From Acidobacteriota bacterium (GTDB lineage: Bacteria > Acidobacteriota > Terriglobia > Versatilivoradales > Versatilivoraceae): a stretch of 64,000 nucleotides of DNA. Below the pieces are notes generated by a model. That model worked only from the letters and a program-made list of their open reading frames with translations, did no database searches and had not been told where the DNA came from. Of the stretch, positions 45,315-54,474 are shown in pieces. The position numbers and the translations under genes were made by a program. The first letter of the stretch is position 1. Every line of letters starts with the position of its first letter. The stretch spans positions 83,492 through 147,491 of the forward strand of contig JAJDUG010000005.1 of the NCBI GenBank assembly GCA_022826755.1, read 5' to 3'.

Positions 45315-47060
45315 CTACGGTTTGACGCTTCCGCCCGGCCGCGACACCTTCGTGACCTCCACCTTTCCCGCTCCTTCCCTGATGGTAAGAATCCGATTGA
45401 CGTCCAGGTCCCGGTACACTGCTTCGGTTCCGCCCGGCCAACGGATCCGCAGCGATTGGATCCTGTCGGCAGCGCCCAGGCCAAAGTGAGCCCGCAGGTC
45501 ACTGGCCCCCAGGTACCCTCCACCTCCCGTCACCTGGTCGACTTGCCGGCCGGCGGCAGTCGTCACCTCGATCCTGGCCCCCACGCCGTCGCGATTGCTG
45601 CGCGAACCCATCAGGTTCAGCAAAATCCAGTTCTTCCGGGCGCCCACCTGGTTCAGCAGGAGATGGGGCCGCCCCCCGCAGTTGTTGACCAGGATATCCA
45701 GATCGCCGTCGTTGTCCAGGTCTCCGAAGCAGGAACCGCGGCCGACCCGAGGCTCCAGACCCGCTTGACGGGAGAAGCCCCTGTGCTCGCTGAACACGCC
45801 CTGCCGGTTCTCCAGCAACATGTCGGGCTGGGCGTAACGAAAGCCGAACTGGACCTGCTCGACATTGTCGAGGACGTGTCCGTTGACCACCAGCAGATCC
45901 TGATCCCCGTCGTTGTCAAAATCCAAAAAGCCGGTGCCGAACCCCAGCAGGAACTGATCCCCTCGGGTCACCCCGGAGGAGGCGCGCTCATCGGTGAACA
46001 GCCAGTCCTGGTGGTTGCGGTAGAGGGCGTTGGTCTCCATGTCGTAATTGGTCACGATGATATCCATCAGGCCGTCCCCGTCGTAGTCGGCCGCGTCGGT
46101 GCCCATTCCCGCCTCGGCGTTGGCCTCCTCGTTGTAACCGGTGCCGGAAAGCAGGGTCATGTCTTCGAATCCGCCCTGCCGGTTGTTCTGATAGTGGAAG
46201 TTCCTGACCGTGTCGTTGGCGACGTAGAGATCCATCCAGCCGTCATCGTCGAAATCGGCCGCCACCACCCCCAGGCCCTTTCCCTCCGGGTTGAGAATCC
46301 CGCTGGCTGCTGACACGTCCCGGAAGCGGCCGTCGCCCAGGTTCTGGTAGAGCCTGTCGCCGACGCCGTCGTAGTGGCCCGGATAACAGTAGGTCCGGAT
46401 GTTCTTCAACTCGCAGAGGGGATTGGTCTCGAAGCTGGTCTCCAGGTAGTTGGTCACGTAGAGATCCAGGTCGCCGTCGTTCTCCATGTCGAAAAAGGCG
46501 GCGCTGGTGCTCCAGTCGGAACAGCCGACGCCGGCTCTGGCCGTGACGTCGCTGAAGGTCCCGTCCCCGTTGTTGCGATAGAGCGCATTGGGTCCGAAGT
46601 TGGTGATGTAGACGTCCCGGTCGCCGTCGTTGTCGTAATCGCCCACGGCAACGCCCATGCCGTAGGAACCGTTTCCCTCCAACCCCGCCTTGGCGGTCAC
46701 CTCCCGGAAGCGGCCGTTGGCCAGGTTGCGATAGAGCGCGTGGCGAACCGGCCCGGCGGCGCTGGTGTCGGGCGTAAGGCCTCCGTTGATCAGCAGGATA
46801 TCCAACCACCCGTCGTTGTCGTAGTCGAACAGGGCGCATCCCGAGCCCACCGTCTCCACCAGGTGCTTCTGGTCGGAAGCGCCTCGCTGGTGCCGGAAAT
46901 CGATGCCGGCGGCAACCCGTTTGTCGCGAAAGGGGGATGGGGGGTCCGGCAGTGCCGGCAATCCGGTAGAGGCCCAGATGGACGCCAGCAGTGCCGACGC
47001 AATCACTGCCGGCAGTCCTCGCCATGGCCGGCGTCTCACCCCAACGGGATACCGGTTCAC
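45315..47060 (-). CDS. CRTAC1-like FG-GAP/VCBS repeat protein with ASPIC/UnbV domain
   Basis: A GTG at 47060, preceded by CAGGAGGAG, is chosen. The open frame continues to 47714, but that part lies within the upstream gene and is off-frame coding. The 581-residue product has a signal or anchor (AVIASALLASIWASTG) and then about seven FG-GAP/VCBS units with calcium-binding loops such as DYDNDGWLDILLINGG, DYDNDGDRDVYITNFG, DFDDDGWMDLYVAND and DLDNDGDLDILVNNCGG. The C-terminal ASPIC/UnbV domain carries GSRSNRDGVGARIEVTTAAG and LRIRWPGGTEAVYRDL. Likely a surface or periplasmic Ca-binding propeller. It follows the gene at 47170 by 109 bases on the same strand. Confidence 0.87.
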   Translation of the reverse strand: MNRYPVGVRRRPWRGLPAVIASALLASIWASTGLPALPDPPSPFRDKRVAAGIDFRHQRGASDQKHLVETVGSGCALFDYDNDGWLDILLINGGLTPDTSAAGPVRHALYRNLANGRFREVTAKAGLEGNGSYGMGVAVGDYDNDGDRDVYITNFGPNALYRNNGDGTFSDVTARAGVGCSDWSTSAAFFDMENDGDLDLYVTNYLETSFETNPLCELKNIRTYCYPGHYDGVGDRLYQNLGDGRFRDVSAASGILNPEGKGLGVVAADFDDDGWMDLYVANDTVRNFHYQNNRQGGFEDMTLLSGTGYNEEANAEAGMGTDAADYDGDGLMDIIVTNYDMETNALYRNHQDWLFTDERASSGVTRGDQFLLGFGTGFLDFDNDGDQDLLVVNGHVLDNVEQVQFGFRYAQPDMLLENRQGVFSEHRGFSRQAGLEPRVGRGSCFGDLDNDGDLDILVNNCGGRPHLLLNQVGARKNWILLNLMGSRSNRDGVGARIEVTTAAGRQVDQVTGGGGYLGASDLRAHFGLGAADRIQSLRIRWPGGTEAVYRDLDVNRILTIREGAGKVEVTKVSRPGGSVKP

Positions 47061-47169
47061 CGGGATGCTCCTCCTGAACAGGCAAGCGGAGTCGACCTCC
47101 GCCACGGAATCCCGCGGCGGGCATACACCAACCGATCCATTCGCAGACGCCTCCCCATCCGACACTCTT

Positions 47170-49575
47170 CTACCTTGCCCCTTGCTCCCGGGGCAGGCGG
47201 GCCTCCTGCTTATCCTTGTCCCCCCCGCCCAGGACAAACTTCGGCAGAGAGAGCCGGCGGTACCGGTTCTCCCCCTCCACGATTCGGATGAACCGATCCA
47301 GAGGCACATCCCGGAAGACCTGGGTCTCGCCGCTGGTGGGCCAGGAGACCTCCAGGCGCCCGATCTTCGACGCCCGGCCCAACCCGATGGTCTGGCGCAA
47401 GGGATTGGCGCCGAAGGTGCCGCCGCTGTTGACGGTCTTGAAAATGGTTCGTGCCTTGCCCTCTTCCTCCACCTCCAGACGAATGCGGGCGCCGATGGCG
47501 GACCGGTTGGAGCGCGTGCCCACGAGCTGGAGGGCGATCCAGTGGTTGCCGAATCCCGGGTTTTCGTAGAGGGCGTCGGCGTACTTGTCGCCGGCGTAGG
47601 ACCCACCCATCTGTTCGAAGATGTCCTGATCCCCGTCGTGGTCGAAGTCGGCGAAAACCACCCCGTGTCCCTTCTGCAGGTGGGCGAAGCCGCCGGCGAT
47701 GGAGATGTCGGCAAACCGTTTCCCTTCCAGGCTGCGGTACATCAGATTGGGCATCAGGTCGTGGTAGTCGGGGGTGCCCGTACCCAGGTAAAAGTCGAGA
47801 AAGCCGTCGTTGTCCAGATCTCCAAAGTTGGATCCCATGGGCGCGGAAGGCCGGTCGAGGCGGAGCTGCCGGCTCACCTCTTCAAACCCGCCCGACCCGT
47901 CGCCGCGATAGAGCCGGGGCAGCTCGGTTTCAAAGGGAAGGCCCAAACTGGCTGAGGCCAGGTCGGCCACTTCGGTCATGTAGGCCGAGACGTAGAGATC
48001 CTGGGTCCCGTCGTTGTCGAAATCCCAGAACCAGGCCGGGAAACTGGCCAGGGGGCCGGTGACTCCCAGCTTGGCGGCCACGTCGGTGAAGGTCCCGTCC
48101 CGGTTGTTGCGGTAGAGCCGATTGGGCTCCCAGAAGTTGGAGACGTAGAGGTCGGGATAGCGGTCCCCGTCATAGTCCGCCCAGATCACTCCCTTGGTCC
48201 AGCGATTGTTGGCGACACCCGCCTGCCGGGCCACGTCCGTGAAGGAGCCGTCGCCGTTGTTGCGGAAGAGTTGACAGGGAAAAGGCAGCCGGTCGTCCTC
48301 GACCTCGCCCAGGCGTTGGGGCAGAAAGATCCCCCGGCGAGTGGCTTCGTTGCCGACATAGAGATCCAGGTGGCCGTCGTTATCGAAGTCCGCCCAGGAG
48401 GCCGTCTGGGTGGGATAGTGCACCTCTCCCAGTCCCGCCAGGAAGGTCACGTCGGTGAAGGTCCCATCGCCGTTGTTTCTGAGGAGCGAGTTGGGATGCC
48501 GGTCGCTGTCCCCCAGCCATCCCCCCCGCAGGACCAGCAGGTCCACGTGGCCGTCGTTGTCGTAATCGGCCTGCAGCAGATTGATGCCGCCCAACAGTCC
48601 GGTCAGCCCGGCTTCCCGGGTCCGGTCCACGAAGGAACCGTCCCCATTGTTTACGAAGAAGCGCATCTGCTCGGCGGGATCCCAGGTGGAAACGACCAGG
48701 TCCAGATAGCCGTCGTTGTTGAAGTCGTCGGCGCAGGCGCCGCCGGCCAGGTTGAAGGTGTCCAGTCCCAGATCGGCCGCGATGTTGTGGAACCGGGGGA
48801 AAGGTGCATCGGACTCGAACGTCTTGGGCGGGATGAGATAGGCCCGGGGCACGCCCTCGGGATACGTGCCCAGAGTCATATGGGCGATGTTCAGCAGCCA
48901 GCGGGACTCCAGGTAGGCAATGGAGTCCGCGGCCGATCGTTCCAGCACCTGGGTGAAATAGCGGATGGCCTGCCGGGACCCCTCCGGCTCGGTATGGATG
49001 CCGCCTTCCCGGATGGGCAGGATGCAACTGTCCGGGTTGGCCCGCAGGCAGCAGTTTTGGGTCTCTCCGACACGCAGGTGAGACACCCCGAGATGGAAGC
49101 GCAGCCGGATGGGCAGGTCCGCCCGCAACAGGTTCTCGACTTGAGGCAGCAGGCTGAAGGCGGCGCCGGAATGCTCCAGGGCGCGCTGCTCGTTGCCCAG
49201 TTGCAGCTCCTCCCGGCCCAGGTCGAAATGGAGCCGCCAGCGGGTGACCTGAGGAAAGAACCCGGCCTTCTTGCGGCCGGCCTCCAGGGCCTCCAGTTCC
49301 GCCCGGAAATGGCGCGCCCGGAAATCTCCCAGCACCGGGTCGCGATCGGGAACGCGCGCCTTGAGCTCCTTCAGGGCCTGCAACATTTTCCGGTGGCTGG
49401 CAAGAGCTTCCTTGCCGGGGGGGGCGGCGTTCAAACTCTGAAGGGTTGCCGAAACGAGCGTGAAGAAAATCAAGGCGACGCCGGACGCAGCCGCATGCCG
49501 GCCGGGCCGTCGCGCCCATCGGACAACCTGTTCCACTTGCAATCGCCGTCTCAGGGCGGATTTGGGTGGTCTCAC
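47170..49575 (-). CDS. CRTAC1-like FG-GAP/VCBS repeat protein with N-terminal helical region and ASPIC/UnbV domain
   Basis: The start is a GTG at 49575 with AGGAG eight bases upstream; the TTG at 49611 has no site. The 801-residue product has a signal segment (AAASGVALIFFTLVSATL), then about 230 residues of helical, TPR-like sequence (FDLGREELQLGNEQRALEHS). About eight FG-GAP/VCBS units follow (DFNNDGYLDLVVSTWD, DYDNDGHVDLLVLRGG, DFDNDGTQDLYVSAY, DFDHDGDQDIFEQMGG), then the UnbV domain GTRSNRSAIGARIRLEVEEEG. A CCLRANPDSC segment (residues about 170-180) may form a disulfide. It is probably the first gene of a two-gene unit with 45315-47060. Confidence 0.86.
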   Translation of the reverse strand: MRPPKSALRRRLQVEQVVRWARRPGRHAAASGVALIFFTLVSATLQSLNAAPPGKEALASHRKMLQALKELKARVPDRDPVLGDFRARHFRAELEALEAGRKKAGFFPQVTRWRLHFDLGREELQLGNEQRALEHSGAAFSLLPQVENLLRADLPIRLRFHLGVSHLRVGETQNCCLRANPDSCILPIREGGIHTEPEGSRQAIRYFTQVLERSAADSIAYLESRWLLNIAHMTLGTYPEGVPRAYLIPPKTFESDAPFPRFHNIAADLGLDTFNLAGGACADDFNNDGYLDLVVSTWDPAEQMRFFVNNGDGSFVDRTREAGLTGLLGGINLLQADYDNDGHVDLLVLRGGWLGDSDRHPNSLLRNNGDGTFTDVTFLAGLGEVHYPTQTASWADFDNDGHLDLYVGNEATRRGIFLPQRLGEVEDDRLPFPCQLFRNNGDGSFTDVARQAGVANNRWTKGVIWADYDGDRYPDLYVSNFWEPNRLYRNNRDGTFTDVAAKLGVTGPLASFPAWFWDFDNDGTQDLYVSAYMTEVADLASASLGLPFETELPRLYRGDGSGGFEEVSRQLRLDRPSAPMGSNFGDLDNDGFLDFYLGTGTPDYHDLMPNLMYRSLEGKRFADISIAGGFAHLQKGHGVVFADFDHDGDQDIFEQMGGSYAGDKYADALYENPGFGNHWIALQLVGTRSNRSAIGARIRLEVEEEGKARTIFKTVNSGGTFGANPLRQTIGLGRASKIGRLEVSWPTSGETQVFRDVPLDRFIRIVEGENRYRRLSLPKFVLGGGDKDKQEARLPREQGAR

Positions 49576-50121
49576 CAGAGGAACTCCTGCCGGACCCGGG
49601 CCTGAATCCAATTCGAATTATGGGAAGAATCCCCGGATGGCGTCAAGGTTGGGGGTGTTCCGATCCTGAGGGAGGAGTGGGCAGCGAATGGAATGGCCAC
49701 CCGGACCGAGACCAATACCCCATTCCTGATGTAAATGTTCCTTGTGATTCACGAGGCGGGAGAGGACCCCCTTCCACCGGTTCGACGGCGGGCTTCGCCC
49801 TGGTCCCGCCGCCAGCTGCGCCGGCCGGCCGCGGCAGCGCGGCTTTGGCAGGCCCCCCCGCTCCCACTTCCGCCAAACAGTTCGAAAACCCGAAATATCC
49901 GGCGCTTTGATCCGTAATTTCGTATTCGGATGGGTTGGATCTTAAGTGACTCATTTTATGAGACTTGGTGGTTTTAGCGGCAACCTCTGGTCACGGACGC
50001 GGGACGCCACTTCAAAATCTCGTAGATTCAATCGAGAAACGCGTGCGGGCACCGAAGGCAATGCGGGCTTTAAACAGCCTAAAATGAGTACTTTGCATTT
50101 TTTTTGCCCTCATTGGCGTTT
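49576..50121. other. Long gap without a recognised gene
   Basis: This is the upstream part of the 658-base divergent gap before the TonB-dependent receptor. Short open frames exist but have no start context or family signal. Base composition becomes AT-rich after about 49900. The dispersed repeats seen in other long gaps are absent here. A T-run and the sigma-54 element begin near 50098. Confidence 0.6.
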
Positions 50122-50137
50122 TGGCAAGAAAATTGCA
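50122..50137 (+). promoter_or_regulatory. Sigma-54 (-24/-12) promoter
   Basis: The element TGGCAAG-AAAA-TTGCA has the GG and GC doublets exactly 12 bases apart and matches the consensus TGGCACG-N4-TTGCA at all but one position. Transcription would start near 50148, leaving a leader of about 86 bases before the receptor ATG at 50234. An enhancer-binding activator would be required; none is encoded in this window. Confidence 0.7.
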
Positions 50138-50233
50138 GATACACCAGCAGTAAAAGTATCGAAATCTGAGTACGGCATCCCAATGAGACAGATCCGAGGT
50201 CGATTCCAGACCCATAGAGTTTCAGGAGACACC

Positions 50234-53200
50234 ATGCTAACCAAGTGCATCAAGGGTTTTGTTCTCGCTTCACTGCTGGCTGCTCTTTCCATGAGCGGCA
50301 GCCTTTACGGCCAGATCCTCAACGGCAACATCATCGGCAACGTGACCGACCCCGATGGCGCCGTGGTGGTGGGAGCCACTGTCGTTCTCCGCTCCGAGCT
50401 GACCGCGGTCGAGCGGACCCTCAACACCCAGAGCGACGGGAACTACCTGTTCTCCACCATTCCTCCGGCCAGCTACACGGTGGAAGTCGAGATGACGGGC
50501 TTCAACCGCTACATCAATACCGGCGTGGTGGTGGGCGCGGGACGCACGGTCCGCGTGGACGTGCAGCTCGAGGTGGGGGACGTGGCCACCGAGATCAGCG
50601 TCACCGCCGAGGCGGCCGTGATCGTCACCGAGACCGCAGACGTGTCCTCGGTCCGGGCCGGCAAGTACTGGACCCGGAATCCCAGCGCCCAGAACACCGG
50701 GGTCACCTTCGGGCAGCCCACCGTCTCTCGGGCCGGCGGCTACTTCGGCTACCACGGGACCCGCGAAGGCGCGGCCCACATGTCCATGGACGGAGCGGAA
50801 CTGGACGCCTATCGTCAATATCTTTCTTCCTATGCGGTGGATGAAGTCAAGGTCACCCACACGGTGGCACCGGCCAACTTTCAGACGCCGGTCAACATCC
50901 AGATCGTGAGCAAGCGCGGCACCAACAGTTTTCACGGGCGTATCGAGGGGATGATGAGGAACAACGTCCTGAACGCCAACAACCCGCGCAACCACACGCG
51001 CCCGGTGGGTACGGGAACCTGGGAAGCCGGCTTTGTGCTCAACGGTCCGGCCTGGGTCCCCAAGATCTATGACGGCCGCAACAGCTCCTACTGGATGCTC
51101 ACCTATATCACCTTCAAGAACAATGCCGGCGACCGCCAGGTGAGTCAGTTACACCCCGAGGCGGCCTGGCGCGCCGGAGATTTTTCCTCTTTCGGCGACC
51201 AGATCGTCGACCCGGTGACCGGGTTGGATTTTCCGGGAAACATCATTCCCGCCGATCGCATTCACCCCATCGCCCTCAAGCTCAACACCTATCTGCGCGA
51301 CCCCATCCCCGGCACCAACCGGGTGCCGGGCATCTGGACCTACCTGGCCGCGGGGGGCCGCAGAATCAACTACCGCTTCGATCACAAGGTGACCGAGACC
51401 TTCGAGGTGCTGACCTCTTACGCCGAGCACTCTCAACAGTGGGATGGCGCCGGAGGCTTCAACGATCGCTCCGTGTACGACTGGGCCGGGCCCTTCCACC
51501 AGAGCTGCTGCGCCAAGACCTTCGCCCTGGGCACCACCAACACCCTCTCGCCCACCCTGGTCAACGAGTTCCGCATCGGCTTCTACAACTGCGCTTCCTG
51601 TAACGTCTACCGGAACTACACCCGGGGCGGCAATCCGGCCGACACTGTCGCCTGGGCGGAAGCAAGGCTCAAGGACCTGGGTCTGACCGGCATCACGGCG
51701 CCTGACTCCGGCGAGGCCAGTTCGGGACCCAATTTCCGGATCAGCGGGTTCACTCCCTTCAACGGTTGGGGGACCAACCTCACCCGAACCTACCAGTGGA
51801 CGGTGAGCGACTCCCTCTCCTGGTACAAGGGCAAGCACAGCGTCCAGATGGGGTTCGAGATCCGGCGCCCCACCGACGAATCCAACAGGGTCTGGAGCAC
51901 CAACTGGGGGACTCAATCGTTTACCGGCGCCTTTACCAAAAATCCCTACGCCGACTTTCTGCTGGGCATGCCCACGACCATGGCCAAGGGCAACCTCCGG
52001 CCCATCATCGTGAAACAGGCTCATTCAATAGGATTGTTCATCACCGACACCTTCAGAGTCCTGCCCAACCTGACCTTGTCCTACGGCGTGCGCTACGACG
52101 TCTCTTCGCCCACCACGGATGAGCTGGGGCTCCACTACACCTACAGTCCGGAACGAAACGCGATCGTGGTTCCGGACGATTTCGCCATGGGCTTCATCGA
52201 TCCGCTGTGGGTGCTGGACCGCAATCCCGTCATCACCGCCGATCAGGCCGGGCTGCCCAAGGGCCTGTGGCGCACCGACAAGGACAACATCCAGCCCCGA
52301 TTCGGTCTGGCGTGGCGGCCCAACTTCGACGACAAGCTGGTCATCCGGGCCGGATACGGCATGTACACCATCATGCAGCGGCTGACCCGGCTGGATTTTG
52401 TCGAAACCGGAGGACCCTTCGCCCTCTCCTACACCTACAACAACGTGGACGCCAGCAGCGGCAGAAACCAGCCCAACTTCACCTGGCCGGTGGGACTTCC
52501 GGATGCTGCAGCGCTAGGCGCCCCTCCCATCCCCAACCTCAGCTTCGTGAACCCCGACTCCGTCTGGCCCTACACCCAGCAGGCGAACATCAGCATCGAA
52601 AACGAATTGGGGGGACAGCGGGCCCGGATCTCCTACATCTGGAGCAAGGAGACCCAGATGTTCTACCGGAGGGACATCAATCTGCCCATGCCTGTGGCGG
52701 GGGTGGCCTGGAGCGACGAGCGCCGCCTGGTTCGCAACTATAACTCCATCACCGAGACTCATAACGGGGGCGGGGCCACCTACCACGCCTTCGAGGCGGT
52801 CATCTATCCCCGCGACCTTTTCGGCTTCACCGGGGAGATCGGCATGGCTTGGTCCAAGCAGATGACCGACGTGGTGGAGGTGCGGTTCAACAGTAACCGC
52901 GGCAACGCCAACGAGAATCCCCACTGCCGCCGTTGCGACCGGGCCGAAAGCAGCGCCGTGTCTCCCTTCCGCACGGTGAACTACGTCCACTGGCAAGTCC
53001 CCTACGGGAGAGGCCAGCGGTTCGGTTCCGGGATTTCCGGAGTCATGAACCAGATCCTGGGAGGCTGGGAATTGTCGACCCAGACCGACTTGCTCTCCGG
53101 CCAGGGTGTCAGCACTCGTTTCGCCGGCTTCGACCCCTCCGGGCTGGGGAAACGGGGGGGGCGTCCCGACCTGGTGGGAACCTGGAAGAGCTGGGAGAAG

Positions 53201-53527
53201 CCGGACGGCAGTGACGACGACTGGTACAACGCCGGCGCCTTTGCCGTGCCCGGCGAAAACATCGGACGCTTCGGCAACGCGGGAAGAAACATCCTGCGGG
53301 CCCCCAACGTGTTCTCGATGGCGCTGGGGATCTTCAAGAACTTCCCCATCGGGGAGAACATGAACATTCTCTTCTCCTCCCAGATCAACAACCCCTTCAA
53401 CTACGCCAGTTGGGGATACTCTCCCAACCAGCCGACCTTCAACATCAACTCCCCCACCGCCACCCGGCTGCCCGGGTTGCGAGCGGGAATGCGGTCAGCG
53501 CGCTTCAACCTCGCATTCGAGTTTTGA
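50234..53527 (+). CDS. TonB-dependent receptor, Oar-like, with N-terminal carboxypeptidase-regulatory-like domain
   Basis: AGGAG precedes the ATG at 50234; the frame extends back to 49946 but without a site. The 1097-residue product has a signal peptide (MLTKCIKGFVLASLLAALS, cleavage near residue 27), then a transthyretin-like domain (NIIGNVTDPDGAVVVGATVV ... YLFSTIPPASYTVEVEM). A plug-like region follows (MSMDGAELDAYRQYL, IQIVSKRGTNSFHGRIEGMM), then a long beta-barrel ending SARFNLAFEF with the terminal Phe typical of outer-membrane barrels. Such receptors import large or complex substrates across the outer membrane using TonB energy. Control by sigma-54 is likely, and a strong terminator follows. 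Confidence 0.92.
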   Translation: MLTKCIKGFVLASLLAALSMSGSLYGQILNGNIIGNVTDPDGAVVVGATVVLRSELTAVERTLNTQSDGNYLFSTIPPASYTVEVEMTGFNRYINTGVVVGAGRTVRVDVQLEVGDVATEISVTAEAAVIVTETADVSSVRAGKYWTRNPSAQNTGVTFGQPTVSRAGGYFGYHGTREGAAHMSMDGAELDAYRQYLSSYAVDEVKVTHTVAPANFQTPVNIQIVSKRGTNSFHGRIEGMMRNNVLNANNPRNHTRPVGTGTWEAGFVLNGPAWVPKIYDGRNSSYWMLTYITFKNNAGDRQVSQLHPEAAWRAGDFSSFGDQIVDPVTGLDFPGNIIPADRIHPIALKLNTYLRDPIPGTNRVPGIWTYLAAGGRRINYRFDHKVTETFEVLTSYAEHSQQWDGAGGFNDRSVYDWAGPFHQSCCAKTFALGTTNTLSPTLVNEFRIGFYNCASCNVYRNYTRGGNPADTVAWAEARLKDLGLTGITAPDSGEASSGPNFRISGFTPFNGWGTNLTRTYQWTVSDSLSWYKGKHSVQMGFEIRRPTDESNRVWSTNWGTQSFTGAFTKNPYADFLLGMPTTMAKGNLRPIIVKQAHSIGLFITDTFRVLPNLTLSYGVRYDVSSPTTDELGLHYTYSPERNAIVVPDDFAMGFIDPLWVLDRNPVITADQAGLPKGLWRTDKDNIQPRFGLAWRPNFDDKLVIRAGYGMYTIMQRLTRLDFVETGGPFALSYTYNNVDASSGRNQPNFTWPVGLPDAAALGAPPIPNLSFVNPDSVWPYTQQANISIENELGGQRARISYIWSKETQMFYRRDINLPMPVAGVAWSDERRLVRNYNSITETHNGGGATYHAFEAVIYPRDLFGFTGEIGMAWSKQMTDVVEVRFNSNRGNANENPHCRRCDRAESSAVSPFRTVNYVHWQVPYGRGQRFGSGISGVMNQILGGWELSTQTDLLSGQGVSTRFAGFDPSGLGKRGGRPDLVGTWKSWEKPDGSDDDWYNAGAFAVPGENIGRFGNAGRNILRAPNVFSMALGIFKNFPIGENMNILFSSQINNPFNYASWGYSPNQPTFNINSPTATRLPGLRAGMRSARFNLAFEF

Positions 53528-53549
53528 TGGAAGGCTAGCTGCATTATTC

Positions 53550-53582
53550 GCCCCGGCTCTGTACGAGCCGGGGCTTTTTTTT
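53550..53582 (+). terminator. Rho-independent terminator after the TonB-dependent receptor
   Basis: A 10-base stem GCCCCGGCTC / GAGCCGGGGC with a five-base loop TGTAC is followed directly by eight T residues, beginning 22 bases after the stop codon. Confidence 0.92.
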
Positions 53583-53689
53583 GGCTGCCGCTTCTCACAA
53601 AGAGGCTTGCCTGAAACCAATCTGGCGCCCAGGTAGCTGCATCCCGTGGAACCGATTGAAACCATGAGACTTGATGGCTTCTTTCTTGA

Positions 53690-54430
53690 AACACAATTTG
53701 TTTCCCACTCGGATGATCCGCCCCGTCGTGGGGGGCGGGGGCGCGGCTTGTCTGAAACAACCGAAAAAAAGAGTTATCCACTAAGACACACGAAGGACGA
53801 CGAAGGGCCACTAAGGCGTTGAGGTTAACCGTGACGGGATGCCAAGGAAAACGGCGAACCACGAATGGACACGAATGAACACCAATAAACGGATTGATGA
53901 GGTGTCGATTGGCGGGTGTGACAATCGATATCGAGGGGTTATCCACAAAGTCATGACAAGGGTGCAGAAGTTACAAAAGCGCTTCGGTGTCGCTTGTCGT
54001 TCGAGCGAGTCCACCCGTATTCGTGTGAATTCGTGTTCATTCGTGGTTCGTCTTTATTGACGCCCCCCTGTTTCACCCTCGAATGATCCACCCCGTCGTT
54101 GGGGCGGGGGCTCGGCTTACCGGAAACAACAAAAAGAGTGATCCAACCAGAATCCGGGAATTGGCTCGCAAGCCCATGGGAATCACTTCGCAGGCGCCCC
54201 GGATCATCGAGGGAGTCCGCTTCCTGCGCAACCGCGTCTCGTCCTGGTTATCCTGTGCATCCCGTGCATCCATGTTAAATAATTGGAAAACAGGATAACG
54301 GGACAGGGTCCTTGTTCCCGAAGGGTCACGAAGAAGGACTGAAAGAGATCCATTCGTATTCGTGTCTATTCGTGTTCATTCGTGGTTCGTCTTTATTGAC
54401 GATCGGCCGTTTTCCCCGCATGATCCGCAC
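53690..54430 (+). repeat. Array of dispersed repeat modules
   Basis: Several modules lie head to tail: a right end GGATGATCCGCCCCGTCG (about 53712), module A at 53757-53815, and reversed B words CGAACCACGAATGGACACGA ... CACCAATAAACGGATTGATG (53844-53905). A forward B with a second right end follows (54015-54110), then GAAACAACAAAAAGAGTGATCC (about 54121), module C (54230-54330) and another B (54345-54400). The middle (54150-54225) is unrelated to other copies. This nearly fills the 892-base gap between the receptor terminator and the octaheme gene; no gene is seen. Confidence 0.8.
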
Positions 54431-54474
54431 ACGGGGTGCAAGATCGGCCAATCAGGTACAGAGGGAGCACAAGG

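Noticed and set aside
47061..47714. Upstream extension of the FG-GAP/UnbV gene at 45315
   Set aside because: The extra 218 codons fall inside the neighbouring FG-GAP gene in another frame, and a GTG with a good ribosome site exists at 47060.
49643..49954. Short minus-strand open frame of 103 codons in the gap before the receptor
   Set aside because: No ribosome site, no signal or domain, Pro/Gly-rich composition.
53690..54430. Possible CRISPR array or clustered small genes in the repeat-rich gap
   Set aside because: The repeated words are unevenly spaced, vary in sequence and orientation and lack uniform spacers; no Cas gene is nearby.
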